From Crocodylus rhombifer (Eukaryota; Chordata; Crocodylia; Crocodylidae): a stretch of DNA of 64,000 nt. Shown one piece after another: positions 1 to 11,648 of this stretch. Where the stretch lies: positions 2,311 through 66,310 of the forward strand of contig JAVSML010020427.1 in the NCBI GenBank assembly GCA_038503035.1. The letters are read 5' to 3'. The position numbers and the translations under genes are program-made. The notes beneath the pieces are model-generated. The model was given only the letters and a program-made list of their open reading frames with translations. It had not been told where the DNA came from and searched no databases. Position 1 is the stretch's first letter, and each line of letters starts with the position of its first letter.

Positions 1-4
1 TCAG
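1..4 (+). CDS. DLGAP2: Possible last bases of the preceding DLGAP exon, with donor site
   Basis: The window opens TCAG|GTGAGT, which is a consensus splice donor after CAG. The exon at 5525 begins in phase 0, so the preceding exon must end on a codon boundary. A final CAG (Gln) fits, because in DLGAP proteins the residues just before the V-P-Q-D-E-W segment end in Leu-Gln. Only four bases are visible, so this rests on the donor motif and on phase agreement. A chance CAGGTGAGT cannot be excluded. Confidence 0.4.
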
Positions 5-3000
5 GTGAGTGTCCCAAGCATAGGTCATGCTGCTCCTTGCTTTTGCTCTCTCACCCAGTGAATCTTTAATTATTCCATGAAAAATAGAATGGTTTCAGAA
101 GGAGGGGCAGAGAATACTTCCACCTCAAATACCACGTGAAACTAACCTGAGTCTCACACTTCCCAAGCAAATTCTGTAGAGTTATAAAAAGAAGCTACCA
201 CAACCCCTCTGGCAGCCATGTTTTGACAACAAAGAGTGAACCCTGCTTAATTCTTTGAAAGGATGGTTGTAAGCACCCACTTTCAGCCAATTCAGGGCAG
301 TAGGTTCTCTGCAGATACAGGTGCCTTTCTGTAGGCCGGGAAGGGTTAGGTTCGCAAAGGAACAGGGTTTCAAGCATACAGCTGTCCTCACAATTTCTTA
401 TTTGGCTGAATCTAGGCAGCCCACCAGAGACTACTAGCTATTTTAATCCCAATGTATAAAATGCTTGTTCAGACAGAGTTCTGGATTCTATTCCAGGGAC
501 CAGGGAGCCTAAAAGTTACTAAGTTAAATTTTAGTCACCTACCTCCTTTTACTGAATCCAGCTCTAAGTGATTAAAGCGATAGAGCTATTAACCCAACGC
601 TCCTCCAGTTCCCGTTCTTCTTCCCACCACAGCAGTAGAGCACAGAATTTATTAAAAACTTATCATTTTCCATAGCTGTTATAACCAAATCAGAAACAGA
701 TGACAAATTAAATGAAAAGATCTGGACCTTGCCAGCTCATTGTTCTTTCGAAGGAAAATTCATGTGGTAATATGCAGTTTAATTCCTTTGTGTATAAAAA
801 CTGCAGATACAAGGATTTATGTTAACATCTAGAACAGGAAGAAAGCTTTTTCAGAAATTATAAATATCAGCACTCATCACTATATGCAAGTAGGTAATTA
901 GGGTAATTATTCCCAATTAGCAGCTGCAAACCCTGCAGATGGGAATTTCAGGGACTGGTAACTATTGTAAAAGGAATTTTTGCATGCTGTAATGCTGCTT
1001 CCATGTTTTGCAGTACAAACATTTAATACACCTTATAAAATCTATAACAGGATGTGGTTAGTATTCTAAAATCCTAGGGAAAGAGAAATACTTTTGTGGA
1101 GTATAATGGGCTTTTCTGTGTTGTTATTCTGTCCCTCTTGCCAGCTGAGGTTAACTGAATTCTGAAGACTTTTTCAGGGATTCAGTCTCTTGCGATTGCA
1201 TCAAGACCTGAATCCTGAACTTGAACTAAAATTGAAATTGAATTCTGCTGTTTTTAAGCTGTGAAGGCAGGGAAAAGATTCTGCTTATTTCAGTGTACCT
1301 GGAATCCTGGGAGTAAATCTGTAATCCCACTGAAACTGTTTTTCCTTGTGCCTGGCTCATTCTGCTCAGACCTGAAGAAGAATGTCTTGCAATTGAAAGC
1401 TTGTCTAACTATATCCCAACTGCCTTGTTGGTCCAATAAAAGCTATCACTCTAGGAAATCCTTCCCTCTTGCATTTATATCACAAGGCAGTCTACCAAAA
1501 CTTCAGAAACCCATACTATGATTTGCTAATTGCAAAAGGGTTGGTGGCTTCTTCTTCCTTCTAATGGCTCATGGATCTTCCAAGTTTTTTGAGAACTAGA
1601 TTGCAGATCAGTTTCCTTCAGTCATCTTGGTTTTTGGTTGCCAGATGCTCATATAAAAAAACCTACCACTTTTAGTTTACCTGAGTGCTCTTCAGGTTAC
1701 ATTTCAAGTATGATTTCAGTCTTTCCCTTTTTTATCCTTTTTGTGAGTTCAGCAGTCTAACCAAAGTAACCTATATCAGAGAAAGAAACTATAAATATCT
1801 AATTAGCCAAACAAGGATACATTACGTGGCTGTGTTGAAAGTTATGTCAAGAAGAGCTATTTACCACTGTGCTAAGCTTTAACTTTCTGGCTTTACTATA
1901 AAAACGCAAAATTTAAACATTCATAACTTTACAGCTAAGGCTTGAGCTTTGAGTCACAAATGAGAAGCTCAAACTAAGCATGTTTTAACCAGTTTAGCTT
2001 TTAGTTATTTAAACACAATTTCACATCAGAATGGATGGGAAAGGAAACTGAAAAATGTCTGAATTGATTTTGCTCAAACTTTTAAAACTTATTTTTGAGC
2101 TAAAGTAAAGCACAGATAGTTATTAAATTGCAAAACTTAGCATGAAAATCAAAATTGGCCCCGATAAAGAAAACAGAGAAATAAAATATTGGAGTACCCA
2201 TTGTATAAAAGTAACCAGAATATTTTTTTCACTACTTGAACCTTGTTCAAGGCCATAGTAGAATCCGAGCACTACAGACAAAATAAAACGTATGAATACA
2301 TTTGCGTGATATCAGCAAGTTTGTCCAAATGCAATAGCCTGATCCCTTAGCAGTGTAACTCTGTCATTCAGAATTTGGCAAGCAGGAGTACTTCTAGTTA
2401 TATGTGATAAAATTTAAGAAAGAGTGTTTATTTTGCTCATGTTAAGGATCTCCATCTGTTACAACTCACACTGCATGCAGATATTTTTTAGGTGTCAGAG
2501 AATCTCAGAAATTCTCTCTCATGGAGAACTTCCTTAAATATGTGGTTCTGAAAGAAAAAAAAAGAATGATTTCTCACTTCTAGAGGTCTCAAGCCCTAGA
2601 AAAATGACCACCTTTCCCTTTCAACCTATACTCCAAATCCAAAACAGAATAACATGAAGGTTTTTCTCTTTGGCACTTCATTTTCTCCTTTTTCAGAATA
2701 CTTATCCTATCACTGTATCTTTTCTTTCCTTTCTTTCAGTGCTTGTGTTTCCACTTCTATTTTTTTTCAGGCTTTTAAAATACCTAAGAACATATTTCCC
2801 TCTAAAATAATTTATCTGTCTTTCAACGTGTTTTCTTTTGTGACTCATCCTTTCTCTCAGGATCTCCCTATGTTTACTTTAACCCCCTGCTTCCTTTAGT
2901 CCAGCATCTCCATACTTCTTATCTCGCTTTGCTTCTCACTTGTGAAGCTTCTCCCTTGGCATTTCCATTCTCCCTGGACCCTCTTTGGATGGAGTGCATA

Positions 3001-3140
3001 GCATAAATCCTGTACACACTGACAGAGTTGGCAGTGACTGCATTTTGGATGAGAAGCGGTTGATAGCTAGATATGTTACTGACTTTATGCAGCAGAAGAA
3101 AAGCCTATTGTGGGTGGGTCTGTTGAGTTTACTAGATTCC
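5..3140 (+). other. Intron sequence, nothing recognised
   Basis: This is AT-rich sequence without a convincing ORF, RNA gene or repeat terminus. The short open frames here (for example 2654-2899) have no recognisable protein content. It is treated as the 5' part of the intron before the exon at 5525. Confidence 0.6.
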
Positions 3141-3966
3141 TTGGGCGCATGCAGACATTCAGGGAGGTTAGATCACATTAAAATGACCACCCAATCTAAC
3201 CTAGTTTGCCCGGGTGTGGACCTTACACAAGTTAGGTCAATCTAAGTGTGAACTGTACAGAAGTTCAGAATAGTTAGATCTGTCTAAAAAAGGCCAATCT
3301 AATCTAAGCATCACTACCTCTGAGGTGTAGTCAATTTTGATTAGATTGGCTATTTTTAGACTGCTCTAACTGTCCTGAACTTCTGTACAGTTTCCAGTGC
3401 AGTCTCAGGTCTGAGAAAGTCTAGCCACTAGCCCCAGCTCTGCACTTTCCCTACCTCCTCCCTGGAACCAAACTATTTTTAGCTACTCTGCCCTTACCTC
3501 CACCCTCACATGGACAGCCTCCCTCCCCATGGATCAGCCAGCCCTCCTTCAAGCTCACCAAACTCATCAGTGCCAGGCAAGTAAATTCGGGTGGTGGGGT
3601 GGGCAGTATGAGGGACTTAGTTTGCATGGGGTGGGGGGCGTTGTTTGTCTGGGGGTGGGAGAGATCAGGGTCTAAAAATAGACCCTGGCCCTAGAGGGTG
3701 AGGGACAGCCCCCATGGACCCTGCAAGCCTCTTGGATTCCACCAGCTCCCTGCCCAGTCCTCCTCACAGACTCTGCTTGCCCCCTGTAATCCCCCTGCAG
3801 ACCTTGCCTTCACCCCAGTCCCCTCCCTACCTCAGAGCCTGATGCCTACCCAAGTCTGCCCCCACTCCCTGCCGCTAGGTCCCCCATCCCAACTTACCTT
3901 AGATTGGATGGCCTTAGATTGAGCTAACATCCCCCTACCCTCCCTGAATGTTGGGACACATCCTTT
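3141..3966. mobile_element. Non-autonomous DNA transposon with imperfect terminal inverted repeats
   Basis: The left end (3141-3167) carries GGGCGCATGCAGACATTCAG and the inverted right end (3940-3966) carries CCAACATTCAGGGAGGG. They share ACATTCAGGGAGG at a matching offset from each end. The interior holds a long palindrome (3246-3399) and a GC-rich half with G runs around 3590-3660. No transposase frame is visible. The superfamily and target duplication are not resolved. Confidence 0.45.
3246..3399. repeat. Long imperfect palindrome, arms about 55-60 nt
   Basis: The left arm, starting GTGTGAACTGTACAGAAGTT, is matched by the inverted right arm, whose top strand ends CTTCTGTACAGTTTCCAGTG. Pairing continues through TTAGATCTGTCTAAAAA and GGCCAATCTAATC. 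The unpaired loop is around 3305-3335 (CATCACTACCTCTGAGG). In the pre-mRNA this would fold into a long hairpin. Confidence 0.7.
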
Positions 3967-4812
3967 GTCCCTTTGTATCAGGCTTAAATGTGTTCAGGAT
4001 GAGACTCTTGACTAGACCTTTCAACTTTGTAATCTCCATTATGTGTTCATTATTATTCTGCTTTATAGGATATTTGTGAATATTTTAGTTAGTCTATATT
4101 ATATGTGAAGTCATTATGCTGATAAAGCACTTGATGCTCCAAGATTCTGAGTTCTGATTGTTATCAAGCAAAGTACCTAGGCTTTGACTATGTGATACAT
4201 ATTAACTGTCTTCAATGGCACTGCCTACATGCTTCAAGCCAAAGGTATCTTCAAGTGCTTAGCTGGAATGAGGCCAGGTCAAAGAAATAATTTGTAACAT
4301 AGCTAGAGTCAAGGATAGGGTTTATGTTTTATACAGGTTTCTCTGCATATAATCTTGAGTTGAAAGTGTCTCTGCTTCAAATCCCAAGTTGCTTTAGGTA
4401 GAGATGTTGTATTACTGAATTACCAGACAACTTTGTGTTGTGTACCAATGATTATGGATCTGTTAGGTATGAATTGTCTAATAACTAAACAGTTATAAAA
4501 CTGCCTGAACTCTATGTATTAAAAGTTATTTGAGTACATTCTTGGATAGGCATGATGAGGATATGTTGCAGTCTCCATACATTTTTTCTTATACTTTAAA
4601 AAAAAAATTCTGAAAATGTGCATACTTTTTACCTGTTTTACAAGAATTTCAGTTACAGGTGGCATTAGTTCTGACTCAGTTCTGTCAATTTGTATAAAAA
4701 TATACAGCTTTCCATAATTTACATCTAGTATATTTTATTATTTTAATGGTTTATTTCCAAAAGCCCAATATGATAATAACTGATAAAATATTCAAAAGTG
4801 ATTGACCCTCAG
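3967..4812 (+). other. Intron sequence, nothing recognised
   Basis: AT-rich sequence with no coding or repeat signal that I can name. Confidence 0.55.
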
Positions 4813-5312
4813 TGGGCACATCCAGATGTGCATGGATGTTTGTTTCCCCAGGGGCAAGAAGCAGTGGCGCACCTTGCCCCACTGCTAGTTGTTTCCATGT
4901 ACCGCCCATGCCATGCACGCTTTGGCACACAGCAGATTACCCTGGGTGGGGTAGGGGAGGCTGGGGCCGGCACTGTGCTGGCCCCAGCAGCCTCAGATGG
5001 GGTCCTGGAGACCTCCCAGGGCTGCAGAAGTGGTGGTTCTGCCATGCAGAGCCTGGCCAGCAGCCACAGTGCAGCACCGGGCAGCCCAGCCCTGCTTCCA
5101 AGTACAAAAAAGCCTCTGTGTGTGCTGCTCCACCTTTTTTCTTCCACAGGTTTTTTGACCCCTAGATAGCCCACAGAAAAAAAATCAGAGCAGCGCACCA
5201 TGGGCAGCACTCCCTTGCAGCACAGAGAATATCTAAATGTGCAGTATGTGGCACTGCCAATGTGTTTGCAGCACCACAAACCACACAGCCACATTTGTCT
5301 GGATGTGACCAA
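4813..5312. mobile_element. MITE-like DNA element (GGGCACATCCAGA termini)
   Basis: The left terminus TGGGCACATCCAGATGTGC pairs with the inverted right terminus TTGGTCACATCCAGACAAAT. The GC-rich interior gives overlapping open frames on both strands (for example 4809-5312 minus). These are most likely by-products of composition, since they run through both termini. The target duplication is not clear. Confidence 0.55.
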
Positions 5313-5524
5313 TGCATCCTGGGCTCTTCAGTACTTTAATTAAAAATGGATTTAAGATTCTAAGTCACTTATTAGGAACTCATAAATATTTCCAAATAGA
5401 TTTGTGCCTCAGGGAAAAAACGTAAATAACTTATTTCTGCAATGTGAGAAAAATCAAAGGAAAGTATTTTAAAATATGACAGAATCCATTCATATGTTGT
5501 GTATGTTGTGATGTACTGTACCAG

Positions 5525-5736
5525 GTGCCTCAAGATGAATGGGGAGGATACCCCACTGGTGGTAAAGATGAGGAGATCCCCTGCAGGAGAATGAGAAGTG
5601 GAAGCTACATAAAAGCCATGGGAGATGAAGAAAGTGGAGATTCCGACACGAGCCCTAAGACATCACCAAAGGTAGCAGCCAGGCCAGAGTCATTATTAAA
5701 ATCCATTGGACAGAGACCACTTGGAGATCACCAAAA
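5525..5736 (+). CDS. DLGAP2: DLGAP2-like coding exon (SAPAP/GKAP scaffold), phase 0 to 2
   Basis: This exon encodes about 70 residues beginning V-P-Q-D-E-W-G-G-Y. They include C-R-R-M-R-S-G-S-Y-I-K-A-M-G-D-E-E-S, an acidic serine-rich stretch (G-D-S-D-T-S-P-K) and a final S-I-G-Q-R-P-L-G-D-H-Q. DLGAP proteins are postsynaptic density scaffolds that link PSD-95-type MAGUKs to SHANK. Their short R-x-x-S-Y-x-K/R-A repeats bind the MAGUK guanylate-kinase domain, and M-R-S-G-S-Y-I-K-A is one such repeat. The acceptor is tgtaccAG with a weak pyrimidine tract, and the donor is AAAA|GTAAGT. The exon is 212 nt, so two bases (AA) carry over and join T of the exon at 29532 to give Asn. The in-frame stop just past 5736 is intronic. 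The choice of DLGAP2 over its paralogues rests on this C-terminal wording and on the next two exons. Confidence 0.93.
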
Positions 5737-6929
5737 GTAAGTTTCATTGAACCTTATAGATTATGCTTCTAAAAGCTGCAGTGGCTCAGGTTGTTTTTTT
5801 CTTTTGCATCCTCTCCAAACCAACCAATATCTACAGAAAAAATGCAAAACTATAATTAAAAAGTAGATTTGGAAATACTCTTGCCATTTCATTCTAAAGA
5901 GCTGTAGAGATACTAATGGCTAATGGATGAAAAATTGCTTTCTTCCTCCATCAGTATAATGAATCTGCTATTTTTAGAAGAGTTCACTTTTTTATTAAGA
6001 AAATATATCAATCTTTGTTTGGAAACTAAAAATTCAAATATCACTGGTGATAGAGATATGTATTTTAAAGAATAATTATTTTTGTTGTCATCCCCCATAT
6101 TTTAAAGTGATTACAACACCATTTCCTATGACAGAGGAATGACACTACACAAAAAATGCATATGTCTGTATATAGAAGTATCATATACAAGGCACCTGTC
6201 ATATTCTGTTAGTTACAAGATGCTTTCCTGTATATCAGTTACACTGTATCATACTCCTGTAAAATTGTAAATATATTTTTTAGCATGAATAATGGTTCCA
6301 ATGTGCTCGATAAAATAATGCATATTTAAAATGTATAAATATGTATTTACATATTTACATAACTTTACAATTCTATTAGACTTGTAATTTACTTTGCTTT
6401 TCTTTTAAAGTATCATTAAAGGAAAAAAGTATATCTAAGAATTAAATTTTCTAAATTTTCTGCTATCAACATCTATTCATGTAATTTGGTATTGCTCACA
6501 GATTAGAAAATTGGCAGTCAGTGTTTGAGAGAAATGCACAAAGTAAAGAATTTTTTTGCTGATAGTTTGCCTAGTTTGCCACTAGCTATGCTGTGGATAA
6601 TACTTGGAGATAGAACCAGAAGAACAGCAGCAGTAAAATCTGTCCGGCTTCACTAAATTGAACTCTGTAATTAACCAATTAAAAGAAAAATACCTTTAGC
6701 AATGCTTATGGAAAATTAGAAACATCTGTGTTATTTTGTATGATTAGTATGTGAGTGCCTAATTGCCTATGTTTACTTGATATGGATTTAAATGGGAAGG
6801 TAACACAGAGGCCAGAATCAGAGACGTCCTTTCAACACAATCGCCATTAGATATGAAGGGACAGTTCTTCAGCCCAACTCTAACACAAGCTCATTTTTGT
6901 ATGAATTAAGAGGGAAAGCCAAAGAGAGT
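5737..6929 (+). other. Intron sequence, nothing recognised
   Basis: AT-rich intron downstream of the donor at 5737. It contains many TATTTA/TTTACAT-like words but no gene, no clear repeat end and no RNA gene. Confidence 0.6.
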
Positions 6930-6940
6930 GGTCCATCATA

Positions 6941-7492
6941 TTGGTCCACCATTATGTCAGTGATCTCAAACATAATAGGGTTAACCCAGACATAATAAGG
7001 TTAACAGAAACTTGGTGGGATTCATCCCATGACTGGGCAGTTTGCATTAGGGGCTATAGGCTTTACAGGAGGGATAGAGAAGGAAGGAAAGGCAGGGCTG
7101 TGGTGCTCCATGTCAAGGAGCAATACATATCCTCTGCCAGAAAAATGGGGTCAGAGGAGGGGCAAGCTGAAGGGCTCTGGGTCAAGATACAAGGGGGCCG
7201 TGTGGAGAGGGATTTAACGGTGGGGGTCTACTATAGACCCCCCAACCAAGGGGAGGAGCTGGACCGGGAATTTTCGGGCCAGCTTGCAGAGGCACTTAAG
7301 GCAAGGGATGTAGTTGTCATGGGTGACTTCAGTTACCCGGACATCTGCTGGGAAGAACAGTCAGCCAAGTCGGACCATTCCAGGCAGTTCCTGGCCGAGA
7401 TACAGGACCTCTACTTAATTCAGGAGGTGCACAGTCCCACCAGAGGAAATGCCCTGTGGACCTGGTGCTGGCCACAGGCGATGACCTGGTAA
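6941..7492 (+). pseudogene. CR1 endonuclease domain, broken
   Basis: This frame gives about 183 residues of an exonuclease/endonuclease/phosphatase fold as found in CR1 ORF2. Visible blocks are L-T-E-T-W-W-D-S-S-H-D-W near residue 21, V-G-V-Y-Y-R-P-P-N-Q near 93 and M-G-D-F-S-Y-P-D-I-C-W-E-E near 126. A frameshift near 7455 (around G-N-A-L-W) ends the frame before the terminal S-D-H motif. The first part of the domain is missing. In CR1 this enzyme nicks the target DNA to start reverse transcription; this copy cannot do so. Confidence 0.85.
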
Positions 7493-8324
7493 GGGGCCTC
7501 CAGGTCCTTGACCATCTGGGTGATAGCAGTCATCGCTTGCTGGAGTTTACCATCCAGCAGAGGGTGTCAAGAGCCAGCAACAAGGGGTGACCATCCCAAC
7601 AAAAAGCAAGGGGGGCAGGAGTGCCTGAAAGCCCCCCTGGCTCACCAAGGGCATCCGGGAATGCCTGATCGCCAAAAAGGTGACATACACCCAGTGGAAG
7701 GGAGGTGCTATCTCTAAAGAGGAGTATACCTCCTCTGCTCGGGCCTGTAGGGGGCTGTCAGGAAAGCTAAGGCAGACATAGAGCTAGGACTTGCATCCAA
7801 AATCAAAGATAACAAAAAGTCCTTTTTCAAATATATAGGGAGGATGAAGGAAGCACCAGGAAATGTGGGGCCCCTGCAAGATCCTCTGGGCAATCTGGTG
7901 GTTGCACCAGAGGAGAAAGCAGACCTCTTTAACCAATTCTTCACCCTTGTTTTCTTGGGCAGGGACCGGGACTTCCCAACCGTGATGCAAGACGGACTCG
8001 AGGTTGGGGACCTCAGGTTGGGGAGGACCGGGTTAGAGAGCTTCTGGAGGGGCTGGGTGTGTTCAAATCAGCAGGTCCAGATGCTCTCCATCCCAGGGTG
8101 TTGAGGGAGCTAGCTGGGGTTATTGCAGGGCCCTTGGCACAGCTTTATGAGCGCTCGTGGTGCTCAGGCCAGGTGATTGAAAAGTAACCAACGTGGTCCC
8201 CATCTTTAAAAAAGGGAGGAGGGAGGACCCAGGCAACTATAGGTCCATCAGTCTTACCTCAATTCTGGGGAAACTCTTTGAGAAGATCATCATGGAGCAC
8301 ATCTGTGGTGCGCCGGCCTAAGAG
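7493..8324 (+). pseudogene. CR1 endonuclease-RT linker, frame-broken
   Basis: CR1 sequence continues in shifting frames. A D-L-F-N-Q-F-F-T-like block is visible near 7920 (part of the 7844-8104 frame), followed by R-V-L-R-E-L-A-G-like and F-K-K-G-like segments up to about 8230. Several frameshifts separate it from both neighbouring domains. Confidence 0.75.
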
Positions 8325-9500
8325 ATGATGCTCAAGGGCAACCAGCACGGTTTCATTAGGGGGAGGTCATGTCAGACCAACCTGATTGCCTTTTATGATG
8401 TGGTCACAAAAGCCTTGGATGCAGGTGTTGCTGTGGATGTAGTCCTTCTGGACTTCAGCAAGGCCTTTGACATCGTCTCCCACCCCATCCTCATTAAGAA
8501 ATTGGGTGACTGTGGCATTGATGCCTACACAGTCAGATGGATTGCAGATTGGCTGAAGGGTTGCACTCAGAGGGTGGTGGTGGATGGGTCATATTCAGCC
8601 TGGGGAGAAGTGGGCAGCGGAGTCCCACAGGGCTCGGTCCTTGGGCCTGTGCTATTCAATCTCTTTATCAGCGATTTGGATGACGGGGTGAAAAGCACCC
8701 TGTTTAAATTCACTGATGATACCAAAATTTGGGGTGAGGTGAGCACACTAGTAGGGAGGGAAGGATTGCAGCAAGATCTGGATAGGTTACAGGGGTGGGA
8801 TAGCAAAAACAGGATGCGCTTCAACACTGACAAGTGCAGGGTGCTGCACTTGGGCAGTAGTAACCAGCAGCACACTTATAAGATGGGAAACTCCCTTCTT
8901 GAGAGCACGGATCTTGGAGTCATTCTTGACTCCAAGATGAACATGGGCCGACAATGTGAGGTCATGGTTGGCAGGGCTAACCGCACCTTGTTGTGCATCC
9001 ACAGGTGCATCTCTAGCAGGGCCAAGGAGGTGATTCTCCCCCTCTATGCAACACTGGTCAGGCCACAGCTGGAGTACTGTGTCCAGTTCTGTGCTGCCCA
9101 CTTCAGGAGGGATGTGGACAACATTGAGAGGGTTCAGAGGAGGGCCACCCAAATGATCCAGGGACTACAGGGCAGACCCTACAATGAGAGACTGCGGGAC
9201 CTGAACCTGTTCAGCCTTCACAAGAGAAGGCTGAGGGGGGACCTGGTGACTGTCTATAAACTCACTAGGGGGGACCAGAAGGGTTTGGGAGAGACCTTGT
9301 TTCCCCTAGCACCCCCTGGCATAACAAGGAATAACGGCCACAAGTTGTTGGAGAGTAGGTTTAGATTAGACATCCATAAGAACTACTTCACGGTCAGGGC
9401 GGCTAGGATCTGGAACCAACTTCCAAGAGAAGTGGTGCTGGCTCCTACCCTGGGGGTCTGTAAGACGAGGCTTGATGCCTACCTAGCTAGGATCATTTGA
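8325..9500 (+). pseudogene. CR1 reverse transcriptase domain, 391-codon open frame
   Basis: This long open frame covers the RT core and C-terminal region of CR1 ORF2. In order are N-Q-H-G-F-I-R-G-R-S (fingers), L-L-D-F-S-K-A-F-D-I-V (motif A), S-G-V-P-Q-G-S-V-L-G-P-V (motif B), F-T-D-D (motif C, 8709-8720), and the C-terminal R-L-D-I-H-K-N-Y-F-T-V-R-A block with D-A-Y-L-A-R-I. Both motif C aspartates are kept, but the usual small second residue (F-A-D-D) is Thr. The first Met is just the first after a frameshift. The full ORF2 is broken upstream, so this is a pseudogene despite its length. Confidence 0.9.
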
Positions 9501-9596
9501 GCTCAGTTTTTTTTCTCCTGCCCTGGCAGGGGGTCGGACTTGAAGATCTATAAGGTCCCTTCCAACCCTACTTCTATGGTTCTATGATTCTACGAT

Positions 9597-9984
9597 CAGT
9601 AGCACGGAAACATGTTGCATGTTGACACAAACTGATAGGGGGCCATAGGCATACAAACAAGTTACTGCAAGTTAAAAGGGGTGGCTGTATATCATGCATT
9701 ACATGCAGTGTAATAATTGCCTTTGTGCAATTTCATATCCTACTGTATGTGGAAACTAAAGCTCAGTAACTTGCTGCTCCTAGAATGAGCAGCTGATATG
9801 CACCAAAACTGTATCCCCTTGCAATATATCCTTTGAATAAATATTTAAAGCAGACTGCTGTTCTAGTGCTACAGCTATCACCTGGGCCTGTTTGTGATTC
9901 CCCAGAATTCTATGGCAGTGTCACCATTGAAATCAAACTAGGAAAGGAGGAGGCCCCTAATAACATCATAGAATATTATTAAAG
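9597..9984 (+). other. Intron sequence, nothing recognised
   Basis: A short stretch of unremarkable intron between two CR1 copies. Confidence 0.5.
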
Positions 9985-10828
9985 ATTCAATTAAAAATTA
10001 AAGATTCTAGTAATCAATGGTTTGATGTCTAGCTGGCAGCTGGTATCAAGTGGAGTGCTCCAGGAGTCGATCCTGGGGCCGGTCTTGTTCAATATCTTCA
10101 TCAAGGACCTGGGAAATGGTATGGGATGAACCCTCAGCAAAGACGCCTGTTCTGGCTGCTCAGTTATCTGGCATATTTTGTTATCCTGCACTCTCCATTC
10201 CCCATGGGTGCTGGATAACAAAGTTTTTATTGTATGAGCCAACAGTGTGCTCTTGTTACAAAGAAGGCTAATGGCACACTGGACTGCATTGATAGCAGTG
10301 TTGCCAGCAGATCAAAAGAAGTTATTCTTCCTCTCTATTCAGCACTGGTGAGGCCACATCTGGAGTAGTGTGTCCAGTTTTTGCCCCTCCCACTATACAA
10401 AGGATGTGGACAAATTGGATAGAGTCCAGCAGAGGGCAACAAAAATATTTAGGGGGCTGTGGCACTTAATTTCTAAGGACAGGCAGAGGGAACTGGGCTC
10501 ATTTAGTCTGGAGAAAAGAATGAGAGAGGATTTAATAGCAGCTTTCAACTACATGAAATGTAGTTACAAAGAAGATGGAGCTAAGACTGTTCTCAATGAT
10601 GACAGATGAGAGAACAAGGAGCAATGGTCTCAAGTTGCAGCAAGGGAAGTTTAGGTTAGATATTAGGAAAAACTTTCTTGCTAGAAGGGTAGCAAAGCAC
10701 AAGTTATCCAGCGAAGTTGTGGAGTTTCCATCCTTGAAGTTTTTAAGACCTGGGAAGACAAAGCCTTGGCTGGGATGATCTGTTTGCAAATGGCCCTGCT
10801 CTGAGCAGGGTTGGACTAGATGACCTCT
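9985..10828 (+). mobile_element. Older CR1 LINE fragment, plus strand, interrupted near its 3' end
   Basis: An RT motif B-like segment (G-P-V-L-F-N-I-F-I) is readable near 10080-10105. After an internal deletion, a thumb/C-terminal region follows, with P-H-L-E and F-L-A-R-R-V-A-K-like wording around 10360-10770. The 3' UTR words GGTTGGACTAGATGACCT (near 10810) break off where a DNA element starts. The last bases of the CR1 reappear at 12888-12924. Many stops and frameshifts indicate an old copy. Confidence 0.85.
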
Positions 10829-11648
10829 TTAGCTGTGGACAGACATTCAAAAAGCGTGAGTCTGAATTGATTAAACATAGCATTTTAATTTAACCTGCCT
10901 AGGCTAAATCACTTTGTAACTGTACAGACATCTCCTCTGGACTGAAAAAATACCAGCACGTGCCTGCAGTGGCTCAGGCTAGAAGCTGGAGGGTGCTAGA
11001 GAAGCCCAACCTCCCCTTCCACAGGCCCAGGCAGGATGCTGTGATTAGGGAGGGGTTCCCCCATTCCTTGATAACAAAGCATTTATCAGCTCTGTTATCA
11101 GCATTTAGCACCCCATCAGAAAATAAAGTCTCTCTCATTAATTTAAGCTCTGCTTAAGCAGCTTTTCCCAGAGGAAGGAATGCAGGGACATTGCCAACTG
11201 AGCTGTTGATTAGTTTCAAAAAGCCCTAAGCGGACACTGTTCTATCTGCCTTAAACAGCATTAGCTAGCATACCACATGCTGGCTGCAGCCCATGCTGTG
11301 GCAGAGAGGAGGAAAGGATCTCTGCTTAAGTAGTGAGTAGTGAGAGGGTGAGGAAGGAGAGGAGCACAGGGAAGCCAGCAAGTCTTGCTGTGCCTGCAAG
11401 TCTCTGCCGGAGCTGTAGCCAGGGAGCAGAGGGCAGGGGCCAGCACTGCTGTGGAGCAGAGAGCCCCACCTAGCACAGAGAGCATGCCAGGATGCTGGGG
11501 GAGTTTGATTTAACTTAAACCAGCAAAGGGTCTGGGACAGACATTGCAGAAACCAGTTTGACCCAAATCAGTTAAGTCCGATACTACATTCAACCAGGTT
11601 TATCTCAAACCAGTTGAAGACATATGCAAACTGGTTTATGTGCACTGA
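10829..11648 (+). mobile_element. DNA transposon family A (GGCTAGGGACAGACATT termini), copy a, 3' truncated
   Basis: It starts TAGCTGTGGACAGACATTCA and continues with family-typical words (CCTGCAGTGGCTCAGGCTAG, AACCAGGTTTATCTC). It stops after TTTATGTGCACTGA, about 75 bp before the usual end, and runs directly into copy b. No coding frame is seen. Compare the copies at 44635-45527, 47426-48192 and 60928-61433. Confidence 0.75.

Larger units (their letters stand above)
6930..9596 (+). mobile_element. CR1 LINE, plus strand, 5'-truncated
   Basis: The element runs from within the apurinic-like endonuclease, through a frame-broken linker and a complete RT palm and thumb, to a short 3' UTR. It ends in the CR1-type tail of ATTCTATG-like octamers near 9571-9596. 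There is no poly(A), as expected for CR1. The 5' end is placed where endonuclease similarity begins, near 6930. It lies in the same sense as the host gene, inside the intron. Confidence 0.93.

Noticed and set aside
4798..5312. Overlapping frames of 117-167 codons on both strands
   Set aside because: They lie within a GC-rich MITE and cross its termini, with no protein family resemblance.
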